Source: Botrimarina hoheduenensis (GTDB lineage: Bacteria; Planctomycetota; Planctomycetia; Pirellulales; Lacipirellulaceae). From it: DNA of 64,000 bases. The notes below the pieces were generated by a model, which did no database searches, was not told where the DNA came from, and was given only the letters and a program-made list of their open reading frames with translations. Shown here one piece after another: positions 27,947-37,141 of this stretch. The DNA is taken from positions 363,843 through 427,842 of the forward strand of contig NZ_SJPH01000003.1 in assembly GCF_007859815.1 (NCBI RefSeq), given 5' to 3'. Both the position numbers and the translations under genes were made by a program. Every line of letters begins with the position of its first letter. The stretch's first letter is position 1.

Positions 27947-28343
27947 ACGCCCGGACCGGCAAACGTGGCCTGGGTCTCGCCGGCGAAAGTCCGCCGCTTT
28001 ATCGCTTGCACAAAAACGGGCGGTCGGCACGCCTTACGGTGTGGTAACTCACCAACAGCGCGGCGGAGCGCGGTGGCAGTCGGTTATGCTGCTAAGCCCG
28101 ATACTTGCTGACGTTCTGATCGGCTGCGCTGCGAAAGAAAAAGTACGCGGCAAGCAACCGCCTTCGCTCGCTTGCCGGACAAGACCGTCTTTGAACGTCA
28201 GCGGGATCGCCCCCGCCGCTTCCTGTGTTGGCGCTGGCTTTGAGTCAGCGTTGGCGTGGAATGGCGGGTAGAAAATTCGCCGGGCGTCGGCTCGTGAAGT
28301 CGATCGCCTAGTCTCCTCTCTTTCCTCCTTAGCGAGATTCCTT
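27947..28343. other. Gene-free stretch with one stem-loop
   Basis: 397 bases between acs and the secreted MBL gene. An 8-base perfect stem CGGCAAGC (28148-28155) / GCTTGCCG (28170-28177) closes a 14-base loop; no T-run follows, so termination is doubtful. Nothing else recognisable. It should contain the promoter of the next gene. Confidence 0.4.
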
Positions 28344-29246
28344 ATGCCAACTGCCCTCTTTAACACCCCTCCTATGAAAGCGGTTGCACTCTTGCTGCCA
28401 TTGGCCCTCCTCACCGCATTGGCGAGCCCCGCTCCGGCCCAGATGGAGGTCACCTTTGTCGGCAATAACGGCGTCATGCTCTCGGCCGGCGGAGACTCGG
28501 TGCTGATCGACTCGCTGTTCACCCACACCGACCCCTTCTGGACCCGGCTCCCCACGGCAGGGCGCACCGCGCTGCTCCGTGCCGAGTCGCCGTTTGACAA
28601 CGTCCGCTGGTCGCTCACAACGCACAATCACCCGGACCACTTTAACGCCCAGGCGGTCCGGGTGTTTTCGGGCAACAGCCCCGAAACGCAGTTCATTCTT
28701 TCCCCGCAGGCGCGGGGCTCGGTCGCCGATGTGACGTCGGTGGTTACGATCGATGTCCCGTTTCAGAACGGATCGTCTACCGTGACATCGCCGGGGATCG
28801 AGATCGAAATCTTCCACATGGAGCACTTCGATCAGTTCGGCAACGACTTCTCGCGCGTACAGGATTACACGTACCTCGTCACGATGGGCGGGGTGAAGCT
28901 GCTTCATCTGGGCGACGTCGATTACATCCCCGAGAACTTTGCGGCATTCGACTTTCCCAGCAGAGGCATCGATGGCGTGGTGATTCCCACCTTTAACACC
29001 TTGCTCACCTCAGCCAACCGTCAGGTGATTCTCGACCAGGTGGCACCCCGACACATCTTTGCCACCCATCTCCGCGCCGGGCAGTTAGAGCAAGAGGCCG
29101 CGAACGTCCGTGCGCTCTACCCGGAAGCGACGATCTTCACCGAGTCGTTTCAATCGTTCACGATCCAGCCGGTGCCCGAGCCGAGCGGCTTGCTGTTGGT
29201 GGCGGGGGCCGCCGGCCTAGCGGCTTGCCGCCGTTTCAGCTGTTAG
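28344..29246 (+). CDS. Secreted metallo-beta-lactamase-fold hydrolase with PEP-CTERM tail
   Basis: 300 aa; signal peptide MKAVALLLPLALLTALASPAPAQ if started at the second Met (28374), with ten extra residues from 28344. The MBL-fold (UlaG/L-ascorbate-lactonase-like) shows in VTFVGNNGVMLSAGGDSVLI, SLTTHNHPDHFNAQAVRVF (HxHxDH), FHMEHFDQFG, KLLHLGDVDYIPENFAAF and HIFATHLRAGQLE. The C-terminus VPEPSGLLLVAGAAGLAACRR is a PEP-CTERM exosortase signal. It is therefore a surface or envelope metal hydrolase; the substrate is unknown. Confidence 0.9.
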   Translation: MPTALFNTPPMKAVALLLPLALLTALASPAPAQMEVTFVGNNGVMLSAGGDSVLIDSLFTHTDPFWTRLPTAGRTALLRAESPFDNVRWSLTTHNHPDHFNAQAVRVFSGNSPETQFILSPQARGSVADVTSVVTIDVPFQNGSSTVTSPGIEIEIFHMEHFDQFGNDFSRVQDYTYLVTMGGVKLLHLGDVDYIPENFAAFDFPSRGIDGVVIPTFNTLLTSANRQVILDQVAPRHIFATHLRAGQLEQEAANVRALYPEATIFTESFQSFTIQPVPEPSGLLLVAGAAGLAACRRFSC

Positions 29247-29408
29247 GAGTTCTCCGCGCATGCTTCGCAGGGGCCTGCCGAGCCGTAAAATCTGCTATCG
29301 CCAGCGGAACAAGACGCTAACATACGCAGGTCGATTCGCCTGGCGGCGATCTCGGTCCTCGTGGCCGAGCGGCTACGACTCTTCCCCCCAGCACCGAGAA
29401 CAAATCCG

Positions 29409-29699
29409 ATGACCGCTTTGCTTCCTCTTCTGATCCAGCTCATCAGTGGCGCTGCGGGCGGCAATGTCGTCGGTGCGCTGCTCAAGAATCTGCCCGTCGG
29501 GAAGATCCTGGCCACCGTGCTCGGTGCGGTGGGTGGTGCCGGTGGTGCTCAGCTGGCCCAGCTGATCCCGGCCTTGCAAGAGCTGCTCTCTGGCGCGAGC
29601 TACGGCGGCGACATCGGTGCCGGTGCCGGCGGCGGAGCGATCCTAACGCTGATCGTCGGCCTGATCAAAAAGGCGATGGCGGGCGGCGCTCAATCCTAG
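29409..29699 (+). CDS. Small Gly/Ala-rich membrane protein
   Basis: 96 aa from MTALLPLLIQLISGAAGGNV. Two or three hydrophobic segments: LLPLLIQLISGAAGGNVVGA, ILATVLGAVGGAGGAQLAQL and GGGAILTLIVGLIKKAMAGG, with dense Gly spacing like Gly-zipper helices. No enzymatic motif. Similar 90-100-aa proteins are found in several bacterial phyla without assigned function. It is convergent with the membrane gene at 29708, with 8 bases between stops. Confidence 0.7.
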   Translation: MTALLPLLIQLISGAAGGNVVGALLKNLPVGKILATVLGAVGGAGGAQLAQLIPALQELLSGASYGGDIGAGAGGGAILTLIVGLIKKAMAGGAQS

Positions 29700-29707
29700 C
29701 GCTAAAC

Positions 29708-30982
29708 TCAACGCAGGCCTTGGCCACCGCTCGTCGATGAGTCGGCCGCCGAGGCGTTGGCGGATTGAAGCGGCAGACCTGTCACCACGTCGTTCAACCG
29801 GCGCGGTGCCCATAGCTTTGCGCGCCCATCGATAAAACCGCCATCCGCCTCGCGTCGGTAAAACGGGGTAAGGTAAGCGGTGCTACCCATGCTCACGCTT
29901 CCGAGGGGGGACCGCTCCTGAGCCGACACATCGCCTGTCGGCTCAATCGTATACTCCGCCACACGGGTCTCCCCCGGCTCGATCAACAATGCCCGGTCCG
30001 GCAAGTAATCGAGAGATGAATCGATCACTCTCAGCTGCGGCCCCGCCCGCTCTGGCAAAAGTTCGGTGACCCTCGGCACGACGAGCAAAGCTGATGAGCG
30101 GCTGGTGTAAGCCACGGTCAGCTGAAGGCGTGGCGGCGTCTTGGTGGCGGGGATCGGTGTGGCCGAGAGTACGTCGATATCGAGTTCGCCAAACCACGCG
30201 CGTGCCTGACGAGCCTCGGCACGATCGGCCGCCGCGCGGAGATCAACGCTCTGCCCTAACAGCAAAAGCGTGAGCGTTGCGACCGGGACCATCCACACCA
30301 AGCCCGCAATCCAACCGAACATCTCTGCGGCAGCGGTCTGGGGGCGTATCTGCTGCGCGATTGCCGGAGCAAGGATCAACGCCCCCCACAGCAGCGCCAC
30401 CGAAACGCCAACTATCAATGCCTGATTAAAAAGCCCGTTCGATTGACCGGTGGGTTCGTAGCCGGTGAGCTGGGCGACGATCGCGGCCGAGAACAGCACG
30501 GTCACTAAACCCGCTTGCCAACCGATGGCGTAGCAGGCAGCGCGGACGATTGGGTCATGATCGACCGGGACCTTTGAGCCCAGCACCCGACTCAGTAGCC
30601 ACGCGGCACCGGCCGTCAGCAGCACGCACGGAGCGGTCAACATGGTCGCGTACATTAGCGAGACATTCGCCAATGCGTCGCGGAGATCGGCGTAGAGCGA
30701 TGCCGCCTCGGAAAGCGGTGTCGCGTCGATGGCAAAGAACAGCCGCAGCGTGAGACCCGCGACAAACAGGGTTAGCACCAGCCAAGCGAACGGGGGCGGG
30801 AGCGCGTCGTCTGCCGTTACGGCCTGTCGGCCTAGCCGCTGGGGTAGCACGAGCCCGAGAGGCCACAGAGCGACGCTCTGAACGATGAATCGCACCCCTT
30901 GGGCAATCGGTCGATCAAGCATCGACTCCACCGCCGAAGGCTCGGCGGGCAGTTTTTCGGCGGGCTTGTGCGCGATCGGCAA
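29708..30982 (-). CDS. Multi-pass membrane protein with C-terminal soluble domain, unknown
   Basis: 424 aa. Membrane segments are visible at PPFAWLVLTLFVAGLTLRLF, VSLMYATMLTAPCVLLTAGA, WQAGLVTVLFSAAIVAQLTG, ALIVGVSVALLWGALILAPA and GWIAGLVWMVPVATLTLLLL (five). The C-terminal about 170 residues are soluble and beta-rich (LQLTVAYTSRSSALLVVPRV). The order is Yip1-like but I cannot assign it. Alternative internal Met starts exist (MLDRPIAQGV). No enzymatic motif is visible. Confidence 0.65.
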   Translation of the reverse strand: MPIAHKPAEKLPAEPSAVESMLDRPIAQGVRFIVQSVALWPLGLVLPQRLGRQAVTADDALPPPFAWLVLTLFVAGLTLRLFFAIDATPLSEAASLYADLRDALANVSLMYATMLTAPCVLLTAGAAWLLSRVLGSKVPVDHDPIVRAACYAIGWQAGLVTVLFSAAIVAQLTGYEPTGQSNGLFNQALIVGVSVALLWGALILAPAIAQQIRPQTAAAEMFGWIAGLVWMVPVATLTLLLLGQSVDLRAAADRAEARQARAWFGELDIDVLSATPIPATKTPPRLQLTVAYTSRSSALLVVPRVTELLPERAGPQLRVIDSSLDYLPDRALLIEPGETRVAEYTIEPTGDVSAQERSPLGSVSMGSTAYLTPFYRREADGGFIDGRAKLWAPRRLNDVVTGLPLQSANASAADSSTSGGQGLR

Positions 30983-31202
30983 AGCGGTTGGCGGGGGGCG
31001 TGGGGGAACCGCGGGCCCCCTTTATTGTGCCGGGAAGCCCGTGCGCGAACCGTAACGGGAATCCGATCTCTGCGCCGATAGCGCTGTTTAGCTGCGCCCT
31101 CGCGAACGCCTCATCGGGCCGCATCGATTAAGCTACAGGTGTCAGAAGCCGCCGTGTCATTCCCGCTGGCCCCTCACGCCTTCTACCCCCGCAAGAAGCA
31201 CC

Positions 31203-32693
31203 GTGCGAAATTTCTCACTTTCCGCTGCTGCCCGCTGTCTCTTTTTCGGTGTGGTGGCACCGCTAGCAGCCTCGCTTGCCGGTGCCGCCGACTTCGAGTT
31301 TTACGGCCGGTCGGGAGACGCCATCGAGCTAAACTTCGGCGCGTTGCCGGGCACCCCCACGGGGGCAAGCTATTCGACACTCACGCTCGGCGGATCGTTT
31401 ACCGGACACACGACTCTCACGAGCACCGACCTGCAGCAAGGCGCGTTCGCCTCGGACGGTCGGCTGTGGGTCTTCGCCGACCCCGCCCGCAACACCGCTC
31501 CGTTGGGCGACACCGATCCGGCATCGCGCGGCTTTCAGGGCCGGCTAGAGGGAAGCCTCAACGTCAACGGCGTGCCGATGACCTTTGCCGTCAACGTGGT
31601 TCCGGGCCACACCGGCGCGGGGACCGGCTCGGTGCAGCAAGCGGGCGAGTCCGACAGCTCGGCACCCAATCGGCTGAATGTCGCGCAGCAGCAGCATCGG
31701 CTTCGGTATCTGGGTTTTCGCCAAAACGCTTTTCAACTCTTGCCTACCGTTGACGGCCTCTTCGGGACCAACACCGATGCCGCGGTGAGGACCTTCCAGG
31801 CTGCGTTCATCAGCGGCACGAGCGTCAACGCGACGCAGAACAGCGTCGATGGCATCGTCGGACCGAACACCGCCGGCTGGCTGAACGCCGCCAACGCCCC
31901 CACCTGGGACGAGCTGGTTGATCCCGACCCGCAGAGCTATCCGCCCGCGTTCAGCGTGAGCAGCATGATCGGCGACTTCGACATCCTGCCAAGCTTCGAT
32001 CCGGGCGGCGGCGGCCGCACGGGCCTCACGCCTCAGATTGAACGCTTCGGCACCAGTTGGTCGATCGAGTTGTTCACCCAAGGCTCTGCCCTGGCGAAGT
32101 CGCGCACCGGCATCACGCAGCTGATGAACGGCATGTCGACCCTCGACGGTTACGATTCCAGCGCGTTCCACAGCACCCACCGCGCCGGCATGGATATCGA
32201 CATTCACGTCGATTATCCCTCGCAGGTGCTGGGCAACGGTGTTGTCAACGCGGCCGAACAAGGCGTGATCGACACCGCGGTTGCGTACCTCGACGCGGGC
32301 CTCGCAGGCGAGGCAGACACCGGCCGGGTCGCCCGCTTTATCACGTCCAACTCCGACATCCGTAACGGCATCCTCGCCGCCCGGCCGGGAACCTCCGTCT
32401 TTCTCGACACCAGCAACGGCCATCTCAACCACTTACATATCGACGCCGCCCCTCCCGCCCGTGTCACCGGGCTCGCCAACCTGGCGGGCGACTTCAACCT
32501 GGATGACCGCGTCGATCTGGCAGACTACACGGCCTGGCGTGACGGTCTGGACCGCGTCTACACCGCGTCGGACTACAGTTCTTGGGTCTTTAACTTTGGT
32601 ACGACCCGTCTTGGCGCGGCGGTCGCTGTGCCTGAACCGTGTGCGGCCGCGTTGCTGCTGAGCGGTTTCATGCTACGGCGGAGATCGTCGTAG
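31203..32693 (+). CDS. Secreted LAS-type peptidoglycan peptidase with PG-binding domain and PEP-CTERM anchor
   Basis: 496 aa, GTG start, signal peptide to about residue 28 (ASLAGAAD). A PG_binding_1-like domain (about 155-235) reads RLRYLGFRQNAFQLLPTVDG, LFGTNTDAAVRTFQAAF and VDGIVGPNTAGWLNA. A D-Ala-D-Ala/MepA-type (LAS) peptidase core follows: FHSTHRAGMDIDIHVD (HxxGxxxD) and LNHLHIDAAPP (HxH), the usual zinc ligands. A dockerin-like DFNLDDRVDLADYTAWRDGL and the tail VPEPCAAALLLSGFMLRRR form a PEP-CTERM anchor. It probably trims peptide stems of wall or prey peptidoglycan at the surface; the linkage is not known. Confidence 0.8.
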   Translation: MRNFSLSAAARCLFFGVVAPLAASLAGAADFEFYGRSGDAIELNFGALPGTPTGASYSTLTLGGSFTGHTTLTSTDLQQGAFASDGRLWVFADPARNTAPLGDTDPASRGFQGRLEGSLNVNGVPMTFAVNVVPGHTGAGTGSVQQAGESDSSAPNRLNVAQQQHRLRYLGFRQNAFQLLPTVDGLFGTNTDAAVRTFQAAFISGTSVNATQNSVDGIVGPNTAGWLNAANAPTWDELVDPDPQSYPPAFSVSSMIGDFDILPSFDPGGGGRTGLTPQIERFGTSWSIELFTQGSALAKSRTGITQLMNGMSTLDGYDSSAFHSTHRAGMDIDIHVDYPSQVLGNGVVNAAEQGVIDTAVAYLDAGLAGEADTGRVARFITSNSDIRNGILAARPGTSVFLDTSNGHLNHLHIDAAPPARVTGLANLAGDFNLDDRVDLADYTAWRDGLDRVYTASDYSSWVFNFGTTRLGAAVAVPEPCAAALLLSGFMLRRRSS

Positions 32694-32728
32694 TTGTTCG
32701 AGCGGCTCAGAAGCCTTCAACTTGGCGG

Positions 32729-33430
32729 CTAGCACGATCCGATCGGCCCTTCGGTGGTCGAGTCCGCATCGAAGCCCAAGTCGGTCAGCACTTGATACTG
32801 AGCGTACTTGGCAACCGCCTCACCAGTTGTTTGCGAGCCGAGCTTTTCCACGACCCGGGCCCGGTCGCTCTCGACCGTGCGGACCGAGACTTCAAGCGAC
32901 CCGGCGATCACCTTGTTGAGGTGACCCGCCGCGATCTGCTGGAGCACCTGATGCTCGCGGTCCGAAAGCTGGGAGACCTGGGCAAGCAGGCCGCGGTACC
33001 GTTCGCGCAGGGCGTGCCGGCGGCGGCAGTCGTCGATAGCCCGCGCGATCACCTGCGAAAGACTGTCGTTAGCAACCGGCTTCTCGAGAGCGGAGGTGGC
33101 CCCCGATTCCAACAATCGTAGGACTTCCGAGACACTCGACGGATTCACCAACGCGATCACGGGGATCGTCGCGTTGCGGGATTTGAACAGCTTCAAGTGC
33201 TGCGGTGCCTCAGCACTAGACTGAGAAGCATCGAAGACCAAGCAACCCAAGGAAGGCGTTAAACCAGCTGCAAAGTACTCGTCGAAGTTGGAGAAGGCGC
33301 GCGATTGATGCCCGAGTTGCGTCGCCAAGCCGACGATTCTATCGCGATCGGAAGGGTCGGCGTCAATGACGCAGACCGTTGCTGGCGTCGCCGGTGGCAA
33401 TGTGTTGTTCAGGGGGGTTTCGCTGTACAT
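32729..33430 (-). CDS. FixJ/LuxR-type response regulator with degenerate receiver
   Basis: 233 aa from MYSETPLNNTLPPATPATVC. The receiver retains CVIDADPSDRDR (acidic pocket) and VFD, the likely phospho-Asp, and SALEKPV with the conserved Lys, but it lacks the PGM/G loop after the Asp and the Thr/Ser after beta-4 (VIALVNPSS). The C-terminal domain is a LuxR/FixJ helix-turn-helix: LSDREHQVLQQIAAGHLNKV, IAGSLEVSVRTVESDRARVV. It likely binds DNA. No histidine kinase lies beside it. It is divergent from the ECF sigma factor, sharing a 257-base AT-richer region. Confidence 0.85.
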   Translation of the reverse strand: MYSETPLNNTLPPATPATVCVIDADPSDRDRIVGLATQLGHQSRAFSNFDEYFAAGLTPSLGCLVFDASQSSAEAPQHLKLFKSRNATIPVIALVNPSSVSEVLRLLESGATSALEKPVANDSLSQVIARAIDDCRRRHALRERYRGLLAQVSQLSDREHQVLQQIAAGHLNKVIAGSLEVSVRTVESDRARVVEKLGSQTTGEAVAKYAQYQVLTDLGFDADSTTEGPIGSC

Positions 33431-33687
33431 GGAGGTACCCACTCTCTTTTTCCACCGAAAAGGGGGAACCGAAGCGTTCGCCATACGGCTACCCGCTACA
33501 ATTCGGTTGCCCGCTATTATTTTCATAGTGAAAGCACGCGGAATGGGTATTGATTACGCCTACCCGAAATTTTTTTGTGGAGAATTCCGGGGCTCGATCG
33601 CCTTTCTGGGTCTTAATCGGATCGCCAGTGCCATCCGTTAGCGTGCACACCACCCGCCTTGGGTACCTTCCCAGAGGCTTGTTTCCG

Positions 33688-34275
33688 TTGAACGGCAAGA
33701 CGCGACTCACCCTGCTCGACCGGATCCGTGACACGGAGAGCGGCGATTCTTGGCGTGAGTTTTTGCTGGTTTACGACGGACTGATCGAGGGCTGGCTCCG
33801 GCAACAAGGGGTCATCGACGCCGACGCCGAGGACATCCGCCAAGAGGTGCTGGAGACCGTCTTCCGCGAGATCGGCGGCTTTGACCACAACGGTCGGCCA
33901 GGAGCCTTCCGCAACTGGCTCCGCCAAGTGACCGCCAACCGCATGCGACGGCTGTGGCGCCGGCGGGCATCCCGCTCGGCTGACTATGCGGGCCCCAACG
34001 TTGAACTGCTGGCCGCCCAGCTCGAGGACGAGCGCACCCCGCTCGCCACGTCTTGGGAAGACGAGCACAATCGCCACGTGCTGCAGCGTCTGCTCGGCGT
34101 GCTCGAGGAGCGTTTTAGCGAGAAGAGCGTGACGGCTTTTCGGCGGATTGTGCTACAAGAGCAGCCCGCCGCGCAAGTTGCCGCCGAGTTGGGCATGACG
34201 CTCGGCGCGGCCCGAGTCGCTCAGCACCGCGTGCTGAAAGCGCTCAAAGATTTTGGCAAGTGCGTGGTGGATTGA
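33688..34275 (+). CDS. ECF-type RNA polymerase sigma factor (kinase-linked)
   Basis: About 195 aa if started at TTG 33688, which has AGAGG ten bases upstream and gives the common planctomycete beginning KTRLTLLDRIRDTESGDSW. The frame is open to an ATG at 33550, but those 46 codons look non-coding. Sigma2: DAEDIRQEVLETVFREIGGF, AFRNWLRQVTANRMRRLWRR. Sigma4: FSEKSVTAFRRIVLQEQPAA, VAAELGMTLGAARVAQHRVL. It directs RNA polymerase to a stress- or signal-specific regulon. The kinase gene begins 31 bases after its stop, a pairing typical of planctomycete ECF-STK modules. Confidence 0.88.
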   Translation: MNGKTRLTLLDRIRDTESGDSWREFLLVYDGLIEGWLRQQGVIDADAEDIRQEVLETVFREIGGFDHNGRPGAFRNWLRQVTANRMRRLWRRRASRSADYAGPNVELLAAQLEDERTPLATSWEDEHNRHVLQRLLGVLEERFSEKSVTAFRRIVLQEQPAAQVAAELGMTLGAARVAQHRVLKALKDFGKCVVD

Positions 34276-34306
34276 AGCACATCGACTCTGGTCTGCTCTC
34301 TTGTTC

Positions 34307-37129
34307 ATGTTTGACAACGAACACCCCAACGATGAGATCCTCGCTACGTGGGCCGCGGGCGGCCTCGACGAGGCGCTCGCGGGGCCGATCGAAGATCACC
34401 TCGAAAAGTGCGACCTCTGCGCCGCTCGAATCGAACGTTTCGCGCTGGCCGAAGACGCGTTCGTGAAAAAGCTCCAGCGCCTCACCCTTTCGGAACCGCT
34501 CGATCCCGAAGCCAACCGCGTCGCTGCTCACCAGGCACCCGGAGTGGGGTCGGACCTGAGCGCGAACGATCTGGCGGTCGGCGTGCTCGCGCTGCAGATG
34601 GGGCATATCACGCGCGATCAGTTTGTCGATGCGAGCGTGTTATGGAACGCCCGCAACGGCGTCAGTCTGGCAGAGGTGCTCGTCGCACAGGGTTGGCTCG
34701 ACCAAGCGGCACGGGAGCAGGTTGAATCCGCGCTCGTTCGCCGCCGTGCGAAGCTGCTTCCGCACACGGGCACCGAGACCGTGGTCGGCGAGTCCTCTTC
34801 AACGACGCCGCAAACGTTGCTTCTTGGTCCGCTGTCCCGCGAACGACTAAAGCTGTTGCAAGTCCACTCCACGGGCGGCACAGGCCGCGTATGGCGGGCC
34901 TACGACATCGCACTGCAACGCGAGGTAGCGCTCAAAGAGCTGCTTCCTCAGTACGCCCGGTCTCCCATGCATCGCGAACGTTTCCATCGCGAGGCGTGTG
35001 TCGCGGCGCAACTGGCCCATCCGGGTACAGCACCGGTGCATGAGTATCGTGAGGAAGAGGGTCGCTGCTACTACACCATGAAATTCCTGGCCGGACGTAC
35101 GCTGGCGGAAGTGATCCGACAGACGCACCGCGCGATCGAAAACGACTCCGCCGACCCGTTCGCCAGACATTTTGAGCTGCTCACCTATTTCGTATCGGTC
35201 TGTGATACGATCGCCTACGCTCATTCGCAGGGCGTGATCCACCGCGATCTCAAGGGGGACAACGTCTTGGTCGGAGAGTTTGGCGAAGTCACGGTTATTG
35301 ACTGGGGTCTTGCCAAGCTGTTTAGCTCCACGAGCGAAGCCCCCTCCAAGGACCCCGCGCTGAGTGACTCGGCGACACTGCAAGGTGAGCGTCTCGGCAC
35401 GCCGGCCTATATGGCCCCCGAACAGGCGCGGGGGGCGATCGATCAGATCGACACCCGGACCGACGTTTACGGCTTGGCCGCTCTGCTCTACGAGATACTG
35501 ACGGGCAAGCCCCCCTTCACGGGCGATACCGTCAACCAGGTGATGCACAAGGTTGAGGCGGAGTCCCCCGTGCCTCCGCGTAAGCTGCAGCCGTTAACGC
35601 CTCGCTCTTTAGAAGCAATCTGCCTGAAGGGGTTGCGCAAGCGACGAGAAGACCGCCAGCAGTCGGCCACCGAATTGCGCGACGGCGTGCGCCATTGGAT
35701 GACCCATCAAACCGATCGGCGCCGCGAGGCGGAGTCACGTGCGCTGTTCTTCTCGCTCTCGCAGGACTTGTTTGTCACGGTCGATAGCATCGGCCGGTTC
35801 ACCCACACCAATCCGGCTTTCGAGAAGCTGCTGTGCTACGGACCCGGTGCGGTGTTGGGACGCCACTACGAGGAGCTGCTGCACCCGGATGACCTAACAC
35901 GCTCGCGGCGTGTATTTCTAGCGGTTCTCGCCGGAGCCTCTGAACCGGACTTCGTGTCGCGCCTCCGTGGCGAGGACGGCGTCTATCGACCGATTAGCTG
36001 GACGATCAGCAAATCGCCGAGCGACGTGAGTGTTTACGCGGTCGGGCGCCCCCTGGACGCCAGCAGCGAACGACGTCGCGAGGCGCGGCAACGCGAGACC
36101 TTCTTCTCGCTCTCGCGTGACTTGTTCGTCTCGCTGGACGAGCGCGGCAACGTGACCCACACGAATGCCGCCTACAATACCTTCTTCGGATACGACCCTC
36201 GCAAATCGACGGGGCGATCGTATCAGACGAAGCTGCACGCCGACGACATCGCACTGGTTTCCAAGAAATTGGCCTCGGTGCAAGCGGGCGGAGCGGAAGA
36301 AGACTTTGTTGCGCGGGTGCAACGCAGCGATGGTGATTATTGTCCGATCAGCTGGACGCTAACCAAGATCCCCGGTGAAACCGCGACCTATGCCATCGGT
36401 CGCCCGCTCGACGCCAAGTCGCAACGGCGCCGCGCCGCCGAACTGCGTGCGCAGTTCTTTTCCCTCTCCCAAGACCTCTTTGTCATTTCTGACGAGCACG
36501 GCAAGGCGGCTCAGATCAATGAGGCCTGGCAACGTGTTTTGGGCTGGCTCCCGGAGGACGTGATCGGCAAACCCTACACGGATTTTGTCGTCGCCGAGGA
36601 CGTCGCACCGGCCGCCAGAGCTGGCCGCAAGGCACTCGTGAAAGGATCAGTCGTTGATATCGAGACCGGCATGCGCTGCCGCGATGGCTCGGTTCGGCAG
36701 ATCGTGTGGACGCTCTCCCGCGTTCCGACCGAAACCGTTGTGTACTGCGTTGGACGCGACGTCACGCAGCGGCGTCGCACCGAGCAGCGGATCGAGGCGC
36801 TGTTCCGCAAATCGCCCGAACCGCTCCTGGTGGTTGATACCCTCGGGCGGATTGAGCGTACGAATGAGCGCGTCGACGAGCTCTTCGGTTATGAGCCGGG
36901 TGAGCTCACTGGACAGCCGTTGGAGGTGCTGCTGCCGGAATGGTATCGGGCTGAGCACCACCGTTACTTCCAAGCCTACTTGGCCGAGCCGGTAGTGCGT
37001 TCGATGGGGCGTAACATCCCGTTGCCGTCTGTCACCAAGCAGGGTGTCGAGAAGCGTTTCTCGATAAGCCTGAGTCCGCTCCGCCTAGACGATGAGCTGC
37101 TGGTGATCGCTGCGCTGCTGCTGGAATAA
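34307..37129 (+). CDS. Zinc-anti-sigma-like / Ser-Thr kinase / four-PAS sensor protein
   Basis: 940 aa from MFDNEHPNDEILATWAAGGL. An N-terminal module with H31-x3-C35-x2-C38 (DHLEKCDLCAARIE) resembles a zinc anti-sigma domain. A linker domain follows (about 80-160). The kinase (about 180-460) has VHSTGGTGRVWRAYDIALQR, VALKEL, HRDLKGDNVLVGEFG, DWG in place of DFG, and GTPAYMAPEQARGA. Then come four PAS-like domains (about 476-580, 597-700, 715-815, 830-935); the first three share FFSLSxDLFV and VGRPLDA. No membrane segment is evident. It probably senses a cytosolic signal and phosphorylates or sequesters the sigma factor encoded just upstream. Confidence 0.88.
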   Translation: MFDNEHPNDEILATWAAGGLDEALAGPIEDHLEKCDLCAARIERFALAEDAFVKKLQRLTLSEPLDPEANRVAAHQAPGVGSDLSANDLAVGVLALQMGHITRDQFVDASVLWNARNGVSLAEVLVAQGWLDQAAREQVESALVRRRAKLLPHTGTETVVGESSSTTPQTLLLGPLSRERLKLLQVHSTGGTGRVWRAYDIALQREVALKELLPQYARSPMHRERFHREACVAAQLAHPGTAPVHEYREEEGRCYYTMKFLAGRTLAEVIRQTHRAIENDSADPFARHFELLTYFVSVCDTIAYAHSQGVIHRDLKGDNVLVGEFGEVTVIDWGLAKLFSSTSEAPSKDPALSDSATLQGERLGTPAYMAPEQARGAIDQIDTRTDVYGLAALLYEILTGKPPFTGDTVNQVMHKVEAESPVPPRKLQPLTPRSLEAICLKGLRKRREDRQQSATELRDGVRHWMTHQTDRRREAESRALFFSLSQDLFVTVDSIGRFTHTNPAFEKLLCYGPGAVLGRHYEELLHPDDLTRSRRVFLAVLAGASEPDFVSRLRGEDGVYRPISWTISKSPSDVSVYAVGRPLDASSERRREARQRETFFSLSRDLFVSLDERGNVTHTNAAYNTFFGYDPRKSTGRSYQTKLHADDIALVSKKLASVQAGGAEEDFVARVQRSDGDYCPISWTLTKIPGETATYAIGRPLDAKSQRRRAAELRAQFFSLSQDLFVISDEHGKAAQINEAWQRVLGWLPEDVIGKPYTDFVVAEDVAPAARAGRKALVKGSVVDIETGMRCRDGSVRQIVWTLSRVPTETVVYCVGRDVTQRRRTEQRIEALFRKSPEPLLVVDTLGRIERTNERVDELFGYEPGELTGQPLEVLLPEWYRAEHHRYFQAYLAEPVVRSMGRNIPLPSVTKQGVEKRFSISLSPLRLDDELLVIAALLLE

Positions 37130-37141
37130 CGGCTCGCAGGG

